Below, one piece after another: positions 33,208 through 45,280 of a DNA stretch of 64,000 nucleotides. The notes beneath the pieces are model-generated. The model did no database searches and was not told where the DNA came from. It worked only from the letters and a program-made list of their open reading frames with translations. A program made the position numbers and the translations under genes. Every line of letters begins with the position of its first letter. The first letter of the stretch is position 1. Origin of the DNA: Hofstenia miamia (lineage: Eukaryota > Xenacoelomorpha > Acoela); assembly GCA_004352715.1 (NCBI GenBank), contig SCFE01000031.1:941960-1005959 (forward strand), given 5' to 3'.

Positions 33208-34150
33208 TCAACACTTTAGTAATTGTGTGTGGACCTGTCCAGGATTTTGCAAGTTTACACATTTGTTTGTCATCAGTAGTCTGTAGTGGTTTAAAACTTT
33301 ATCACCAACTTGATGTGGGTGGCTGTATATGTCTTTGTTGTAATTGCATATTTGGCATACTGAACTTTTCTTATTGAACATGCAAATGGTTTTGTGAATT
33401 TCCTGGAGTTGCTGCATCAAGTCTTTGATGTAATCATTTTTAGGTAGTGGTTTGTATTGTTTATACATCATTGCTAGTGGTGTTTTAGCTTCATGAACAT
33501 ATGGTGTAAGACCAGTAGTGGAGTAGACACTAGTATTGTAAAAGTATTCAATATAGGGAAGTATGTATCTCCAATATTTGCCTCTGACTCTTGAAGTAGC
33601 AATGTGAATTAGTTTAATTTAAGTTTTATTTAATCATTCTACTACACCATTGCTTTGCTAATGGTATAGCTCAGTGTGCTCATGTAAGATATTGAGCTGT
33701 TGTGGTAGTTCTTGTGTGAGAGAGCCTTCAAATTGTGTACCTCTATCAGATATTAGTGTAGTCATAGGACCAAAACAGAGAATCCATGTGTGTAGGATTG
33801 CTGTGGTGATGGTACATGCTGCTTGGTCAATGATGGGGACCATGTGAGCAGGGTTACTGAAGTTGTCAACTAATATGAGAATGTATTGAAAACCTTCATC
33901 ATCTTTCAACAGTTGTTCAATATCTACAGGGACTATTTCATTTGGGCCATTTGATGTGATTTTTTGAAGATTTGTTTTTTGTTTAGGAAAATGTGTGGTG
34001 TTGCTTAGAATGCATGTGGTAAATTTATCAATGACGTCAGTAATGATTTGTTTGTAGACCTATGCAGATAAACTGGGTGCTCAAGGTTGGTTCTATTTGG
34101 ATGATACCATTGTGGCCTCTTTCATGGAATTTGCAAGCAATGTCTCATTT
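33208..34150 (-). pseudogene. Gypsy element A integrase
   Basis: From high to low coordinates: zinc-binding start FHERGHNGIIQIE (about 34130-34090), linker, FTTCILSNTTHF with only one of the two zinc Cys, then the catalytic core with YILILVDNFS (first Asp), TTLISDRGTQFEG (second Asp) in 33909-33658, and SNGVVE (Glu) just below 33670, flanked by TAG and TGA stops. The C-terminal part 33471-33208 includes HPHQVGDKVLNHY, the SH3-like DNA-binding module. The catalytic Asp-Asp-Glu triad is kept, and its codons are preceded by A or T, not C. The integrase would insert the cDNA copy into the genome; stop codons make this copy non-functional. Confidence 0.75.
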
Positions 34151-34597
34151 ATAGTATTCTGGTAATGCAATTGGATTGTGATGTTTATCTGTGACAAAAA
34201 AAGGCAGTTTGCTGTTAAAGCCCATTTATAGTTATTGTAATATTTATTAATTAAATTGGTTAATTGTGTTTTTTGATTTTTAATTTTATTTATAATCTCT
34301 TTTAATTGTATGTCATTGTGTTGATGTTAATGATCTCTTGTTCATTAATCTCCTTTTTAGATGTACTGGTAGTATTTGATGGCCTTGTCTATCTGTATAG
34401 ATGTTGGGCAAATTATGGCATGCTGACTAGGAGATAAATGGAAAAGGAGCTTTCTGTTGCATTGGTTTGGTTTCATCATGATGGTATTGCAGTAATGCAG
34501 TTAAAAGATCAGCATTTGTGTGCTTTCTACCTTTGTGGTAAACTATTGTGAAGTTGAGGTTGGTAAAATACTCAATCCAACAAGCAATGATGTTGGA

Positions 34598-35573
34598 TCA
34601 GTTGCCAGAGAATTTTTTCAGCCAACTTATGCTGGAATTGTCAGTGTGCACAGTGAAGTGTGATTGCCCTAGCAGCAAATATCTGAATTTTTTCAGGCTT
34701 TCAATGAGGGTGAGCATCTCAGCCTTTGTTGATTTTTCTAGGAAGTGACATTTTTGTGCATTTATTCTTAGACCAGAAGATCTTATCAAGTTTTTTTGGT
34801 ATTTGGATATTATATTGGATACAATGAGAATATCATCAATATATGCAGTGATGCCTTCATCTATTTGATGTTCATCATTTTGTAGTACCCTAGTGGCATA
34901 ATGTTGAAATGTGGCTGGTGCATTACAGAGGCCAAAGGCCATGCAGAGTCACTCAAAAAGACCATGAGGAGTAATAAAGGCAGTTTTTTCTATGTCATAT
35001 TAATGCATTGGCACTTGGCAATAAGCTTTGTAAAGAATGAATTTTGAGATGATGTGTACAGTATTTAATTGATTTGAGGAAGAGGGTAAGCATCTTTTTG
35101 GTGATATTATTGAGCTTACAAAAGTCTATGCATAGTCTATATTTGTCATTTTGTTTGATGAACACAGTTGGTGATGCATACAGGCTTCTTGATGGCTGGA
35201 TGATACAGTTATGTAGTAAGTCTATAATGATTTTAGAGTATTCCTGTTTTAGCACTTCTGGCACAGGTTGGACTGGTTGTTGAATTGGTGTGTTGTTCAC
35301 TGTCTCTATACAGTGTTCCTCTCTGATGGCTTTCCCTACACTAATGCTATTAAAATTAAAAATGGTTTTATGTTTTTCTAATAACTTAGTAAGATAGTCT
35401 GCTTTGGATTCACTTTGGTGAGGGTGGGAAGCTGTGGTAATGGTTGGTGTGGAAATATTATTGGGTTCATCTGAATCTGGTGTAATTGACAGAATTGGTT
35501 TGGGTTTCTTCCACACAATGGGTATTACAGGTGAAGTATAAATGTTGATGTTCTCTGGTGTGATGGTAATCAA
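34598..35573 (-). pseudogene. Gypsy element A reverse transcriptase, internally deleted into RNase H
   Basis: 35573-34995 carries the protease-RT linker and the RT N-terminus (VLKQEYSKIIIDLLHNCII, ASPTVFIKQNDKYRLCIDF). After frame breaks, 34942-34598 gives MAFGLCNAPATFQHY, AYIDDILIV (catalytic Asp pair intact) and INAQKCHFLE. Directly after KCHFLEKS the sequence jumps to AEMLTLIESLKKFRYLLLGQ and VHTDNSSISWLKKF, the end of RNase H. Normally about 200 codons (RT thumb, connection, RNase H start) lie between, so an in-frame deletion is present. A Trp codon before MAFGLC reads TGA. Not functional. Confidence 0.75.
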
Positions 35574-35615
35574 CTTGTTGGCTTTATTGAGTATGGCTGT
35601 AGTACAGGTATTGTT

Positions 35616-36380
35616 TCAACATTGTAGTATTGTTGCTAATATTATGCTTTTTTTAGAATGTATGCTCTGTTGGTGGTTTATGATGATATTGGTGGTTATT
35701 TGCTGGTCACTGGTGAGAGTGATGAAGTACCAGCTAAATGGTTCAATCTTTTCTTTTTGCAAAGGGCATAATAGTATGGTTTTTGATTCAATAGTTTGTA
35801 GGTGAGTTGTTATGTCCTTATTATTTGGATAGATTGTTATGGTTTTATTCATAAAATTAATGATACAGAGATACTTTTTGAAGAAGTATTTTCCTAGAAT
35901 CAATTCATAGGGTAAGGTATGGTTAGTTGTGTTGACCACAAGAATGTTGTGGTTGAATTTTATGTTAGAAATGGAGATGGTGACGACATCTATATAGCGT
36001 GTAGCATAGAATTAAGCACTTAATGAATTAAAAAGTCTCATGATCCAATATGAGAGGTAATGGTATTGTGATGAATGCTGATTTGATGTGCACAGGTATC
36101 AGCTATAATCAACACTGAAGTGCCAGTATCAATGGTTGCCTGAGTTATTATGCCATTAATGGTAACAGGTATAGTGTTTTCTTGTAGGTCAGTTACTACT
36201 AGAACTGCTCCTGCTCAGCTGGGAGTTGGCACTCTTAGTAGTTTAAATCATCATCCTCATTGGAATCAGATTTGTAAACATTACTATTATCAGTGAAATA
36301 ACATTATTCATTTTCTAGTAGATGGATAGATGCTTTGCATTTAGTGTGGATATGTCTGTGTTGACTGCAGTGGATACAGT
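35616..36380 (-). pseudogene. Gypsy element A nucleocapsid zinc knuckle and aspartic protease
   Basis: At 36390-36300 the minus strand reads HCIHCSQHRHIHTKC, a CX2CX4HX4C zinc knuckle of gag nucleocapsid, with a stop shortly after. At about 36145-36080 it reads IDTGTSVLIIADTC, the DTG active site of a retropepsin-type protease, and 35939-35616 contains LPYELILGKYFFKKY, the second conserved protease block (h-h-G). The order NC, protease, RT matches Ty3/gypsy pol. The active-site Asp codon (ATT GAT) is not in a CpG context and is intact. Frameshifts separate the parts. Confidence 0.65.
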
Positions 36381-36399
36381 GAATTTTATTTAGGTTGAT

Positions 36400-36744
36400 G
36401 TACTGTGTTTTTCACCTTTTCAGTAATCAATTTTTCAGTTAATTGAATGTTCTGTTGATTATATTCTTTTGCTTGATTCAGGAGATTATTGCTCAGCTCA
36501 AGAATGTCATCTGAGATTTCTACTCTTTGTTGTAGAATTTTGTTCCTTTTTTCAAGTGCTACATTTTCTTAAAGGTATTGATTTTGTGTTTAGACATCTT
36601 TTAGTTAAGAGTACATTTGCTTTTTGGATGTTTGAAGATTTTTGCATTCATCAACAATCTAAATTTTATCAGCTTGTAATAGTGCTATTTCTTGACATAA
36701 GTTTTGGTTTTCTTTCTGCATCATATCAAATCTTTTGTAATTAA
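36400..36744 (-). pseudogene. Gypsy element A gag coiled-coil part
   Basis: A diverged copy of 7075-7440: minus-strand MQKENQNLCQEIALLQADK, then heptad-type Lys/Glu-rich sequence, with more stops than the other copy (CAG to TAG and CAA to TAA relative to 7.1 kb). It adjoins the zinc knuckle on the 3' side of the gag. At 36745-36750 it is cut by the LTR of element B. Confidence 0.55.
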
Positions 36745-36749
36745 TATAT

Positions 36750-36976
36750 GAAAACATTTTGGTCAAAAGCCAAACTTATTTTTTGCCATAACTATTTTTC
36801 TGACCTGCACTTATAAAACTTGATTGGCAATAAATGCTTTACAAAAATAATCACTAAATAATGTTTCTATCTAAATTAACACCACAATTTATTGTGGTCA
36901 GAAAGAGTGGCTTTACATTTGCACTCATCTACCTAAGTGAGACTAATAAGAATGTCTTTATGCTTACATTCTGTCA
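36750..36976 (-). repeat. 3' LTR of gypsy element B (partial)
   Basis: About 225 bases, roughly 85-90% identical to 45480-45708. Read on the minus strand it begins TGACAGAATGTAAGC at 36976, preceded by a purine-rich AAGCTAGAGGGGCATG that fits a polypurine tract. Its distal end is missing or truncated at the junction with element A. Confidence 0.65.
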
Positions 36977-38599
36977 CATGCCCCTCTAGCTTGGCTTTTT
37001 ACTTGATCAGTTCCACTTGCTCACTGTGAACCATCATGTGTGCCTCTTTAACCAGATCCTTTGCTTGCTCATTTTTCAATCTTATTGACTGATATTTAAA
37101 TTTTTTCATGAGTTTCAGAATTCTTTCCATGTCTGTTGATTCAGTCTCTTTGCATCTCAAGAATTTCATCTCCTGTAATTGATTATTTGCTGTTATTGAT
37201 ATTTGAAGTTCATTGATAATCTCTGTAAATATATCAAATTACTTTTTATATAGCCAGATTCCTTTTAGTCATGGTCATATGGGCATAAATTGTTGTTGAA
37301 TGGGCCAAATATGTGTCAAGATCACTGTTGGGGTAAATGAACTTAAAGATTTCACTAATTTTGTTGGGTTCACCACTTCTTTAAAAAAGAAGCTTATGTT
37401 TTCTCTTACATCTCTTTCTGTCATTCTTCCCAGATTGTTGATATTTGTGCTCATCATTGTGATGATCTCTATTGGTTTTATGTATCAGGTATTAATCATC
37501 ACATATCTTGATCTGTTGTAGTGCTAATCAGGGCATATGTACATCCTATTTTTCCATGTTGGCTTTGTTGATTGCTTTTTGCATTTTTGGTGAGAACTAA
37601 ATTGATGATGAGCTAAATAGGAACTTTCCATCATTCATGTCCTTTGAAGTTTTTGGGACTATCTCAATGATATTCACTATCTAATCCTTGTTACAATGAA
37701 TTATTTTCCTTTCCTGTTTGAGTGTTTGAGTGAATGAGCAGCATGGGTAATCCTTTGAGAATTTTTCTATTGTTGTTCAGGATTTCTTATTCACATTGCT
37801 TTAAGCTATTCTGAGTACCAGGTCTCTAATGTTCACCTGTTCCTTTTGGATTATCATTTTGGTGGTCAACCAAGAATATGTAGGTTTCAGTTTGGCAGAT
37901 GCCCTTTTTGTTGGCTATCCATATGAATAATCTCTCATATTGAGCTGTTGCCTTTCTACTTTTCACTGGAGACATGCTAGCCTTTATGCTTGCCATCAGC
38001 CAGTTCTACATGTTATGCACTATTGGTGATATAGTGATTTCTAAATGTTTCTCATTTGTGATTTTGATCCTGGTGTGTCTATCAATTGGGGCACATATGT
38101 TCTTATCATAAGTTAACATGAATGCTAAAATCCATGCAGTGCTTTGGATTTTGAAAGTGTAGTGTGTGTCCATTGCTTAATTTGTAGTAGTTGCTCAATA
38201 GAGTTTTTATTGTGGTGAATGGTCCTGCCCAGAATGATCTTATTTCATTACTTGGTTTACATTGTTTGCAATTTCAACTGTGTATGTGTAGACAAGGTCC
38301 CCACATTTATGGGGCTTACTGTACAGATTGTTGTTGAAGTGCCTTTCTTGCCTTAATGCTGACCTCTCCATATTTCTGCACATCATTTTGTGGACCTCTG
38401 TCATCTGGTCCTTGAGTACTTTGAACTATTCATTATTGATCTTTATGTAATAGTTTGTGGATTGCATTGACATCAGCTTGAAGGGTATAATTCCTGTTAT
38501 CAAATGTACTGTAGCTTTGTAAAGTACTCTATAATTTCCATTACCTGTTGCAAGTGTGTCTACCTCCTACTTGAGATGTGATAACTCATATTAATTTTA

Positions 38600-39115
38600 T
38601 CAGTGTTTGGTTCAATCCTTTGGCAGCTCCATTAGCTTGTGGATGATATGCTGTGTTTTCCCATGTTCAAATTCTTTGTTAGTTCTTTGAACAGTTTGTT
38701 CTCAAATTTCACTCCTTTATTGGTGATGATTTTTTCCATTAGTCTGAACTTCAGTATCCATTTCTTCAGAGCTTTCTCTGCCACTACTTTCACTGTTGCT
38801 TAGTTGAATTGGATGATTTGACAGTACCTCATGAAATTATCTACCATAGCCAGGGTGTGTTGATAGCCTTGATCATTCTTTTACAAGGTTTCCAAGTCCA
38901 TGTGCACAATTTTATTCATAGATGTTGCCATTATTTTTTCCAACAATGTGTTTTCCTTTTGAAAGTGTAACTTGTTGTGGAGGAGGCAGATTGTGCACTT
39001 ATTTATGATGTCTTCAACTACCTTTTGTATTGTGGTTGTGATACATTTTGAGTTTAACATTGATTCTATCTGGGTTATTCCCATGGGCCCCTTCTCATGT
39101 ATCTTGTGTACCAGG
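38600..39115 (-). pseudogene. Element B integrase, catalytic residues lost
   Basis: The zinc-binding part reads LVHKIHEKGPMGITQIESML and KCTICLLHNK. In the core, the first Asp is kept (AMVDNF, codon GTA GAT), the second is Asn (ITNKG, ACC AAT) and the third, normally Glu, is Lys (ANGAAKG, GCC AAA), with a frameshift between. An in-frame TAA follows IIQFN. It cannot integrate DNA. Confidence 0.7.
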
Positions 39116-40078
39116 TCTCTCTTGAAATACTCTGGTATTGTAATCCTTCTATTTTGTCCTCATACATATAACAATCTGTTCTTGTTTACCTTCCAGATCT
39201 ATCTCCTGAAGTAGGAATTCACCTCTTTCTTTAATGTTGTATCCAGCACTTTTACTTTCTTCCATATCTGTCTCAGTATGTTGTATGTATTGTGTTTCTG
39301 GACAAAATCCTCTTCTATGATATCCCCTTTGATTGTAATTGGGAATATCACAGGTTTTTCTTGTCTATATTTATTTCTCTGAGCTCTTCATATTGATTAT
39401 GTGAGACAAATTTGAATTTCACTTTTTCTCTGTCTTCTTTCAGTGCATCTCTTTGTTATTTTAGTAATTCTGTCTGAAAGTTGGCATTCACATGTAGTGT
39501 TCCATTTCTGTGTTCTATTGTGAAAATGTAGTTGCTAAGGAACTTGATCCATCATGACACCATGAAGGATTTGTTGCCTGAAAACTTCTTAAGAAAAGAC
39601 AGTCCTGTATTATCCATTCTCACAATGAACTCCTTGCCAATCAGAAAATGTCTGAATTTATTATTCTCTCCACTAATGCAAGAATTTACAATTTAGATGA
39701 TCCATAGTTCTTCTCAGGTTTTCTTAACTTTCTGCTAAACCACTGTACTATTTCTTCTTGATGATCTTAAATTTGTGCCAGACAGGCTCCAATGGTAACT
39801 TTACTTTCATCACAATCAAGTATGAACATGTTTGAATAGTTGGGCATATTGAGTGATGGTGTCTTGGCTAGTTCTTTCTTCATTAGGTCTAATTCCTCTT
39901 GATCTTGCCAGGTCCATATATGAATGGCATATTTTTTCTCAAGAGATTTGTCATTTTCACAGATTTCTCAGCCAGCTTAGGAATGAAAGTTCTGTAATAG
40001 TTGAAGAATCCCATTATTCATTGTAAGTTTTTCCTCAATTACAGTTTGCTAATATCTTTTATCATTTGAATTGCATCT

Positions 40079-41063
40079 GTCTTCATTTTGATAATACTAT
40101 ACTGGATCTCTCTGCATATGAATGTTATTTTCATTTTCAGGATTTCACATTTGTTTCCATTCACCCTCGAACCAGTGTTGAGCAGTATTGTCAGCATTCT
40201 GTTTAATGTCTCAATATGTTCTTGTATAGTCTGCTGGCTATCAGGATGTTGTTGATGTATGCAGATACCCCTTTCTCTGATTGGTATTGTCTATTTCTCA
40301 GTATCTCAGTTATATACCTCTGAAAGGTCACTGGTGCATTGCATAGTGCCAAGGCCATATAGACCCATTCATACAATCCATTAGATGTTATGAATGCTGT
40401 CTTCTTGATGTCATCAATCTCCATTGGTACCTGCCAATAAGCCTTACATAAATCCAAAGCCTTGAAATATTTGTTTTGGGGCTGCTTCATATAATGTATC
40501 CTCAATGCACAGTAATGGGTATGTGTCCTTCTTTGAAATGTTGTTTAACTTTCTGAAATCAATGCATAGTTGATGTTTGTTTCCTTATTAATGAACACCA
40601 TGGGCACTGTATATGGGCTTTCAATTGGGCAGCTTATGCAATGGCTTATCAGTTTGTTGTAGTATGTTGTTATATTCTTCTTGCATATGTTCTGGAACTC
40701 ATTGCACTGGTAATAATATTTGCCCATTCATAGTCATTATTATTTTGTGTGTCTCATCTACTGCTTTGCCCATGCTAATTTCTCTGAAATTGAATATCAG
40801 CAAGTGTTGTTTTAATAGCTGCTGTAGTTGATCCATTTGTTTATTTGACAAGTGTTCATAGTCCTCTTCTAAAATTTCAGGGACTTTCCCTTCTTCTTCT
40901 GATTTCTCTACCACAACTCTGTTAATTTGTTTTGCTGTGCTTTTCTGTTCAATCTTTATTATCATACCAAATATCATTATTTTGTCTTGCTTAAGATTCA
41001 CCAGCCTATTTGTACAGTTCATTATGGTGACTCTCCCTATACCATTTTTTATAACACACAAAC
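40079..41063 (-). pseudogene. Element B reverse transcriptase, copy 1 of a duplicated block
   Basis: On the minus strand: FNFREISMGKAVDETH linker, VFINKETNIN, then the frame 40505-40203 with FKALDLCKAYWQVPMEIDD (motif A Asp kept, TTG GAT), LALCNAPVTFQRY and AYINNILIAS in place of YIDD (ATC AAC AAC). Both catalytic Asp of motif C are Asn, so polymerase activity is lost. The block is repeated at 41161-42145. Confidence 0.75.
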
Positions 41064-41160
41064 NGCTTAGATATTAAACTAAATGTTAATTAACTAAAGT
41101 TAAGAACAAAAGAATAGAGATGGAATTTGGAATCTGTCACCTACCTTACTTGGTAACANT

Positions 41161-42145
41161 GTCTTCATTTTGATAATACTATACTGGATCTCTCTGCATA
41201 TGAATGTTATTTTCATTTTCAGGATTTCACATTTGTTTCCATTCACCCTCGAACCAGTGTTGAGCAGTATTGTCAGCATTCTGTTTAATGTCTCAATATG
41301 TTCTTGTATAGTCTGCTGGCTATCAGGATGTTGTTGATGTATGCAGATACCCCTTTCTCTGATTGGTATTGTCTATTTCTCAGTATCTCAGTTATATACC
41401 TCTGAAAGGTCACTGGTGCATTGCATAGTGCCAAGGCCATATAGACCCATTCATACAATCCATTAGATGTTATGAATGCTGTCTTCTTGATGTCATCAAT
41501 CTCCATTGGTACCTGCCAATAAGCCTTACATAAATCCAAAGCCTTGAAATATTTGTTTTGGGGCTGCTTCATATAATGTATCCTCAATGCACAGTAATGG
41601 GTATGTGTCCTTCTTTGAAATGTTGTTTAACTTTCTGAAATCAATGCATAGTTGATGTTTGTTTCCTTATTAATGAACACCATGGGCACTGTATATGGGC
41701 TTTCAATTGGGCAGCTTATGCAATGGCTTATCAGTTTGTTGTAGTATGTTGTTATATTCTTCTTGCATATGTTCTGGAACTCATTGCACTGGTAATAATA
41801 TTTGCCCATTCATAGTCATTATTATTTTGTGTGTCTCATCTACTGCTTTGCCCATGCTAATTTCTCTGAAATTGAATATCAGCAAGTGTTGTTTTAATAG
41901 CTGCTGTAGTTGATCCATTTGTTTATTTGACAAGTGTTCATAGTCCTCTTCTAAAATTTCAGGGACTTTCCCTTCTTCTTCTGATTTCTCTACCACAACT
42001 CTGTTAATTTGTTTTGCTGTGCTTTTCTGTTCAATCTTTATTATCATACCAAATATCATTATTTTGTCTTGCTTAAGATTCACCAGCCTATTTGTACAGT
42101 TCATTATGGTGACTCTCCCTATACCATTTTTTATAACACACAAAC
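41161..42145 (-). repeat. Second copy of the 985-bp RT block
   Basis: As far as I can read it, identical to 40079-41063, at an offset of 1082. Single n characters at 41064 and 41159 bracket a 94-base linker between the copies. Exact identity within otherwise old, decayed DNA points to an assembly artefact or a very recent duplication. Only one copy is needed for a complete pol order. Confidence 0.85.
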
Positions 42146-45100
42146 TACTTGGCATCATTATTCTTCTCATATTCAGTCCAGTTTGATTGTATATCAGTAT
42201 TTCATTATTGTGTATGTCATTGGTTTCAATTGTGTGATGTTGCCATTAGTTCAGTAGCAAGTGAACCTCTCCTTTAAATTTGAGACAGACTGCCTTATCC
42301 TTTTTGAATTTCTTCCTCTTGTATTCTAATTGTTTGATTTCCAAAATCAATTATGCATTTGTGTTTTTCCAGGAAATTGCTCCCTAAGATGAGTTTGCAA
42401 GGTAGGGTGTTTCTTTTTGTATCTACCACAGTTAAAGTGTGTTTGAAAGATGGTGTTCACCATTCTTAGATTCACTCAGTCTATTGTACCTTTGCTCTCC
42501 ATGTAGTCCCCTAAGGCATTGATTAGTCTATGCATCACTTTCCCCATTGCTTCTCTTTCTTACCCCAATTTATTAATGAACTTGTCTGTGATCACTGAAA
42601 TTGCCACTCCTGTGTTGACCAGTACCTTTAATATCACTCCATTTATTGTTACAGGAATCATGTTAGCCTCTGACAACTTTTTCATAGCTAAAATGCATGC
42701 ATGCTTTATAGGAGATGGTACTCCATTTAGTTTGACAAATCCTCCTCTCTGTCACTTTTTATTTGTTCTTCAATCTCCTCCAACTTGATGAGGTCTTCCT
42801 CATTGTAGAAGGTTTCTCCATTGTAAATAGCATTAATTAGTTTCTGACAGTCCTTTCAGACCACAATTATGGCACCAGGTATCCATTTTCCTTTTTCCTT
42901 TTGTTTTTCCCTCCTTGGTTTTGACTTTGATTATTCTCAGCATTGAATTCTTTTCTGCTTCTTGTTTGTTGTCTGCTGTTTTGGTTTTTATGACATTTGG
43001 TCTAAACATTGTTCATTGTATTTTCAGAATTGCCTTTTCTTTTATAGCATTGTTGTTCTTCAGCATGATGCTTAGTGACAGTACTTTGCCAATTAGTGTC
43101 TCTAGGGAATCCTCTGCATCTCCTTTGAGTTCAAATGCTTGTCTCAGATTATCAGGTAGACCTTTGCAGATGTGTGAAAAAAGATTGCATTTATTGTATG
43201 AATTTTCCTTGGAACTTAAATTTAGCATCCAATCCACTGATTGCATATATGAATGTAGATTGTCAAATTTGTCACTTCTCTATTTTTGAAACATTAATTT
43301 TTACTGACTTTTAAAGCTTTCACCTCCATAGTATGCTTTAAAATCACTTATTAGTAATTTGTAGTTGCTCTTTACTGCATTGTCTAACATTAAGTAATGC
43401 TGATACACTGCTCTGTCTAGGTATAGGCATAGTCTCACTGCTGCTGTCTCCTGGCTGACACATTGTTTTTGCATGCTTAGCTCAAATATTGAAAGCCACT
43501 CATTAAAGTTGGGTGCAAAGGAATTTATTCATTCAGTGAATTTCATTAATGTCACTCTGCATGTTACCCTATCATGATGTCTCACTCTGCTTAATGTTGA
43601 TTCTGTGAAATGTGTTTTTTTGTTTTTCTTGTTGTCTGCAAATTTTCCCTATCATTTCACTTAGTTTCTCCAACCATTCCATTTCATCATCTTACATTTA
43701 CAAAAGGTCTGAACTGCATTTGGGCTTGTCTCTACATGCCCCATCTAACCACTGTTCTAGGTTCTTCTTTATTATTCATTTGATAGTTTGGATCTGTGGC
43801 TTTTCATTGCCCAGCCCCTCTGCTTGTATTTTCTCTTGGTTGTCTTCCTCCTGCAGCCTTATTAGTCTTATTTTGTCTTCAAGAAGTGTGTTCTCCTGGT
43901 TAAGCATCTCAGTTTTTTCTATAGTTAATCTACTTTGTCAATGAGCTGAATTTTCTTAATCTTCTGAGTGTTGTATAGTTCTTTTGCTTTCATCTCATGT
44001 TGATGTGATTCCTTCATTTGTTGGATTTGTCTTTGGACAGCTTTGTTCTGTTCCACCAATGATGCCTGTAATTTGAGTCCGATTTATGACCTCATTTTCT
44101 CCCCTTCACTTTCAAATTGAGTTTTTAGTGATGATACTTCAATTCACAGTTTGTTCTTGGTGTCTTGTAATTTGATTAGATTCATGGATTCTATCAATAC
44201 CACTGCTGATAGCTGAGCTCTTGATTTGAATGTGACTTCCTCTGATGCTTGTGTCATTGTTTCAGGGGTTGGCAGCTCTTGCAATACCTCAATGTCACAA
44301 ATAGCAGGCATTTGTGTGGGGTCCTGCCTTTGTGGGGTTTTCTATTTCTGGTTTCTAGAATTTTTGCTTCTGGTATATACAATTTTCCTTGATATTTATT
44401 GGTGGTTGTAGTTTTGTTTGCAACTTCCATTTCTGATGATGTTGTTGCATTTTAGGAAATACAATAATGCCTTTAAATTCACATTATGTACAATTTTTAC
44501 CCTTATTCCCTGTCATCCTATTTGCCTCTGTTCTTTGGTGATTACAAGAATGCCTTTGCATTCACATTCTGTTCAACAAAGGAATCTTTATATTTACTCC
44601 CTGTTGTCACTGGTTCTCTAAGAGAGTTTTTGTTGATTGTGTCCAATTGTAACACTTCTGTTCTGCATCCATTCTTTGTGAGAATGTCATGGCCACCATG
44701 TGAAATCCCATACTCTCAATGATAGACATTGTATTTCCCATATAATCTGGTATGGTTGATAGTAACTGTTTCAGCACTCTGTTCCTAATAGTTGTTATTT
44801 CCTAAACTGTTAACTCCTACATGTAATACTGAATATATCTGAAATGTATCCACAAGTATTTGTAGTGAATAACAATCACTGATTTAGGTTGTAGTGGCTT
44901 GCACTGACTCAATGTCTGATCAGTGGATTAATTCTGTTCATGCACTCTTAGTTAAAGAACAATTTAACCATTGCACAAATTTAACAGTTAATTGATTAAT
45001 AGTACTGTAATTTTTAAATAACATGTAGCTGCAGCTCCCTTTGATCATCAGTGAAGAATGCTTCCCTCATTTCACAGATTATGTGTTAATTGAATTATTA

Positions 45101-45280
45101 TACATGCAATATCTGTTAACTGTTTCCATCATCAAATCCATTTATGTTAAGGCTTTGGTAATCATACTTTGTTTAGTTAGGCAACACATTTAGTAATTAA
45201 TTAAGTAATAAATAATGAACATTCTTCTTCAGCATCATCAACTTCAATCTGCAACATGACCACCACCAGTGCCACAAATT

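Larger units (their letters stand above)
36977..45280 (-). mobile_element. Gypsy element B, interior (gag-pol), inactivated
   Basis: Order on the minus strand: gag (about 44700-42915, including a capsid-like frame 43246-43013 with HICKGLPDNLRQAFELKGDA), WCHNCGLKG knuckle remnant (42880-42845), protease LVNTGVAISVITDKF (about 42630), RT (42145-40079, present twice), RNase H FILDCDES (about 39850) to FLKKFSGN (about 39590), integrase zinc domain CTICLLHNK (39084-38881), catalytic core MVDNF ... IITNKGVKFEN ... ANGAAKG (38870-38600), then C-terminal sequence to the polypurine tract. Many stops and frameshifts. The protease Asp, both RT Asp, the second integrase Asp and the integrase Glu are replaced by Asn or Lys. 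I found only three or four CpG in the whole 8.3 kb. Confidence 0.8.

Noticed and set aside
36469-36744. Plus-strand frame starting MLDSGDYCSAQECHL, also at 7151-7444
   Set aside because: It is the antisense of the gag coiled-coil region of gypsy element A; conservation comes from the repeat, not from a plus-strand protein.
40613-40831. Plus-strand frames in element B, repeated at 41695-41913
   Set aside because: Antisense shadow of the RT block and its duplicate.
42519-44722. Plus-strand hydrophobic-looking frames over gag of element B
   Set aside because: Antisense of an A-rich gag sequence gives Phe/Leu/Ser-rich frames; they resemble membrane proteins only for that reason.
36977-45280. 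Alternative genetic code as explanation of the in-frame stops
   Set aside because: Stops also coincide with frameshifts, and the intact genes in this window (WDR48 exons, Tc1 transposase, PAN-like gene) read through with the standard code.
37000-45280. APOBEC-like G-to-A hypermutation of element B regardless of context
   Set aside because: The changes at catalytic codons are all in CpG context while G in other contexts is kept, so CpG mutation explains them better.
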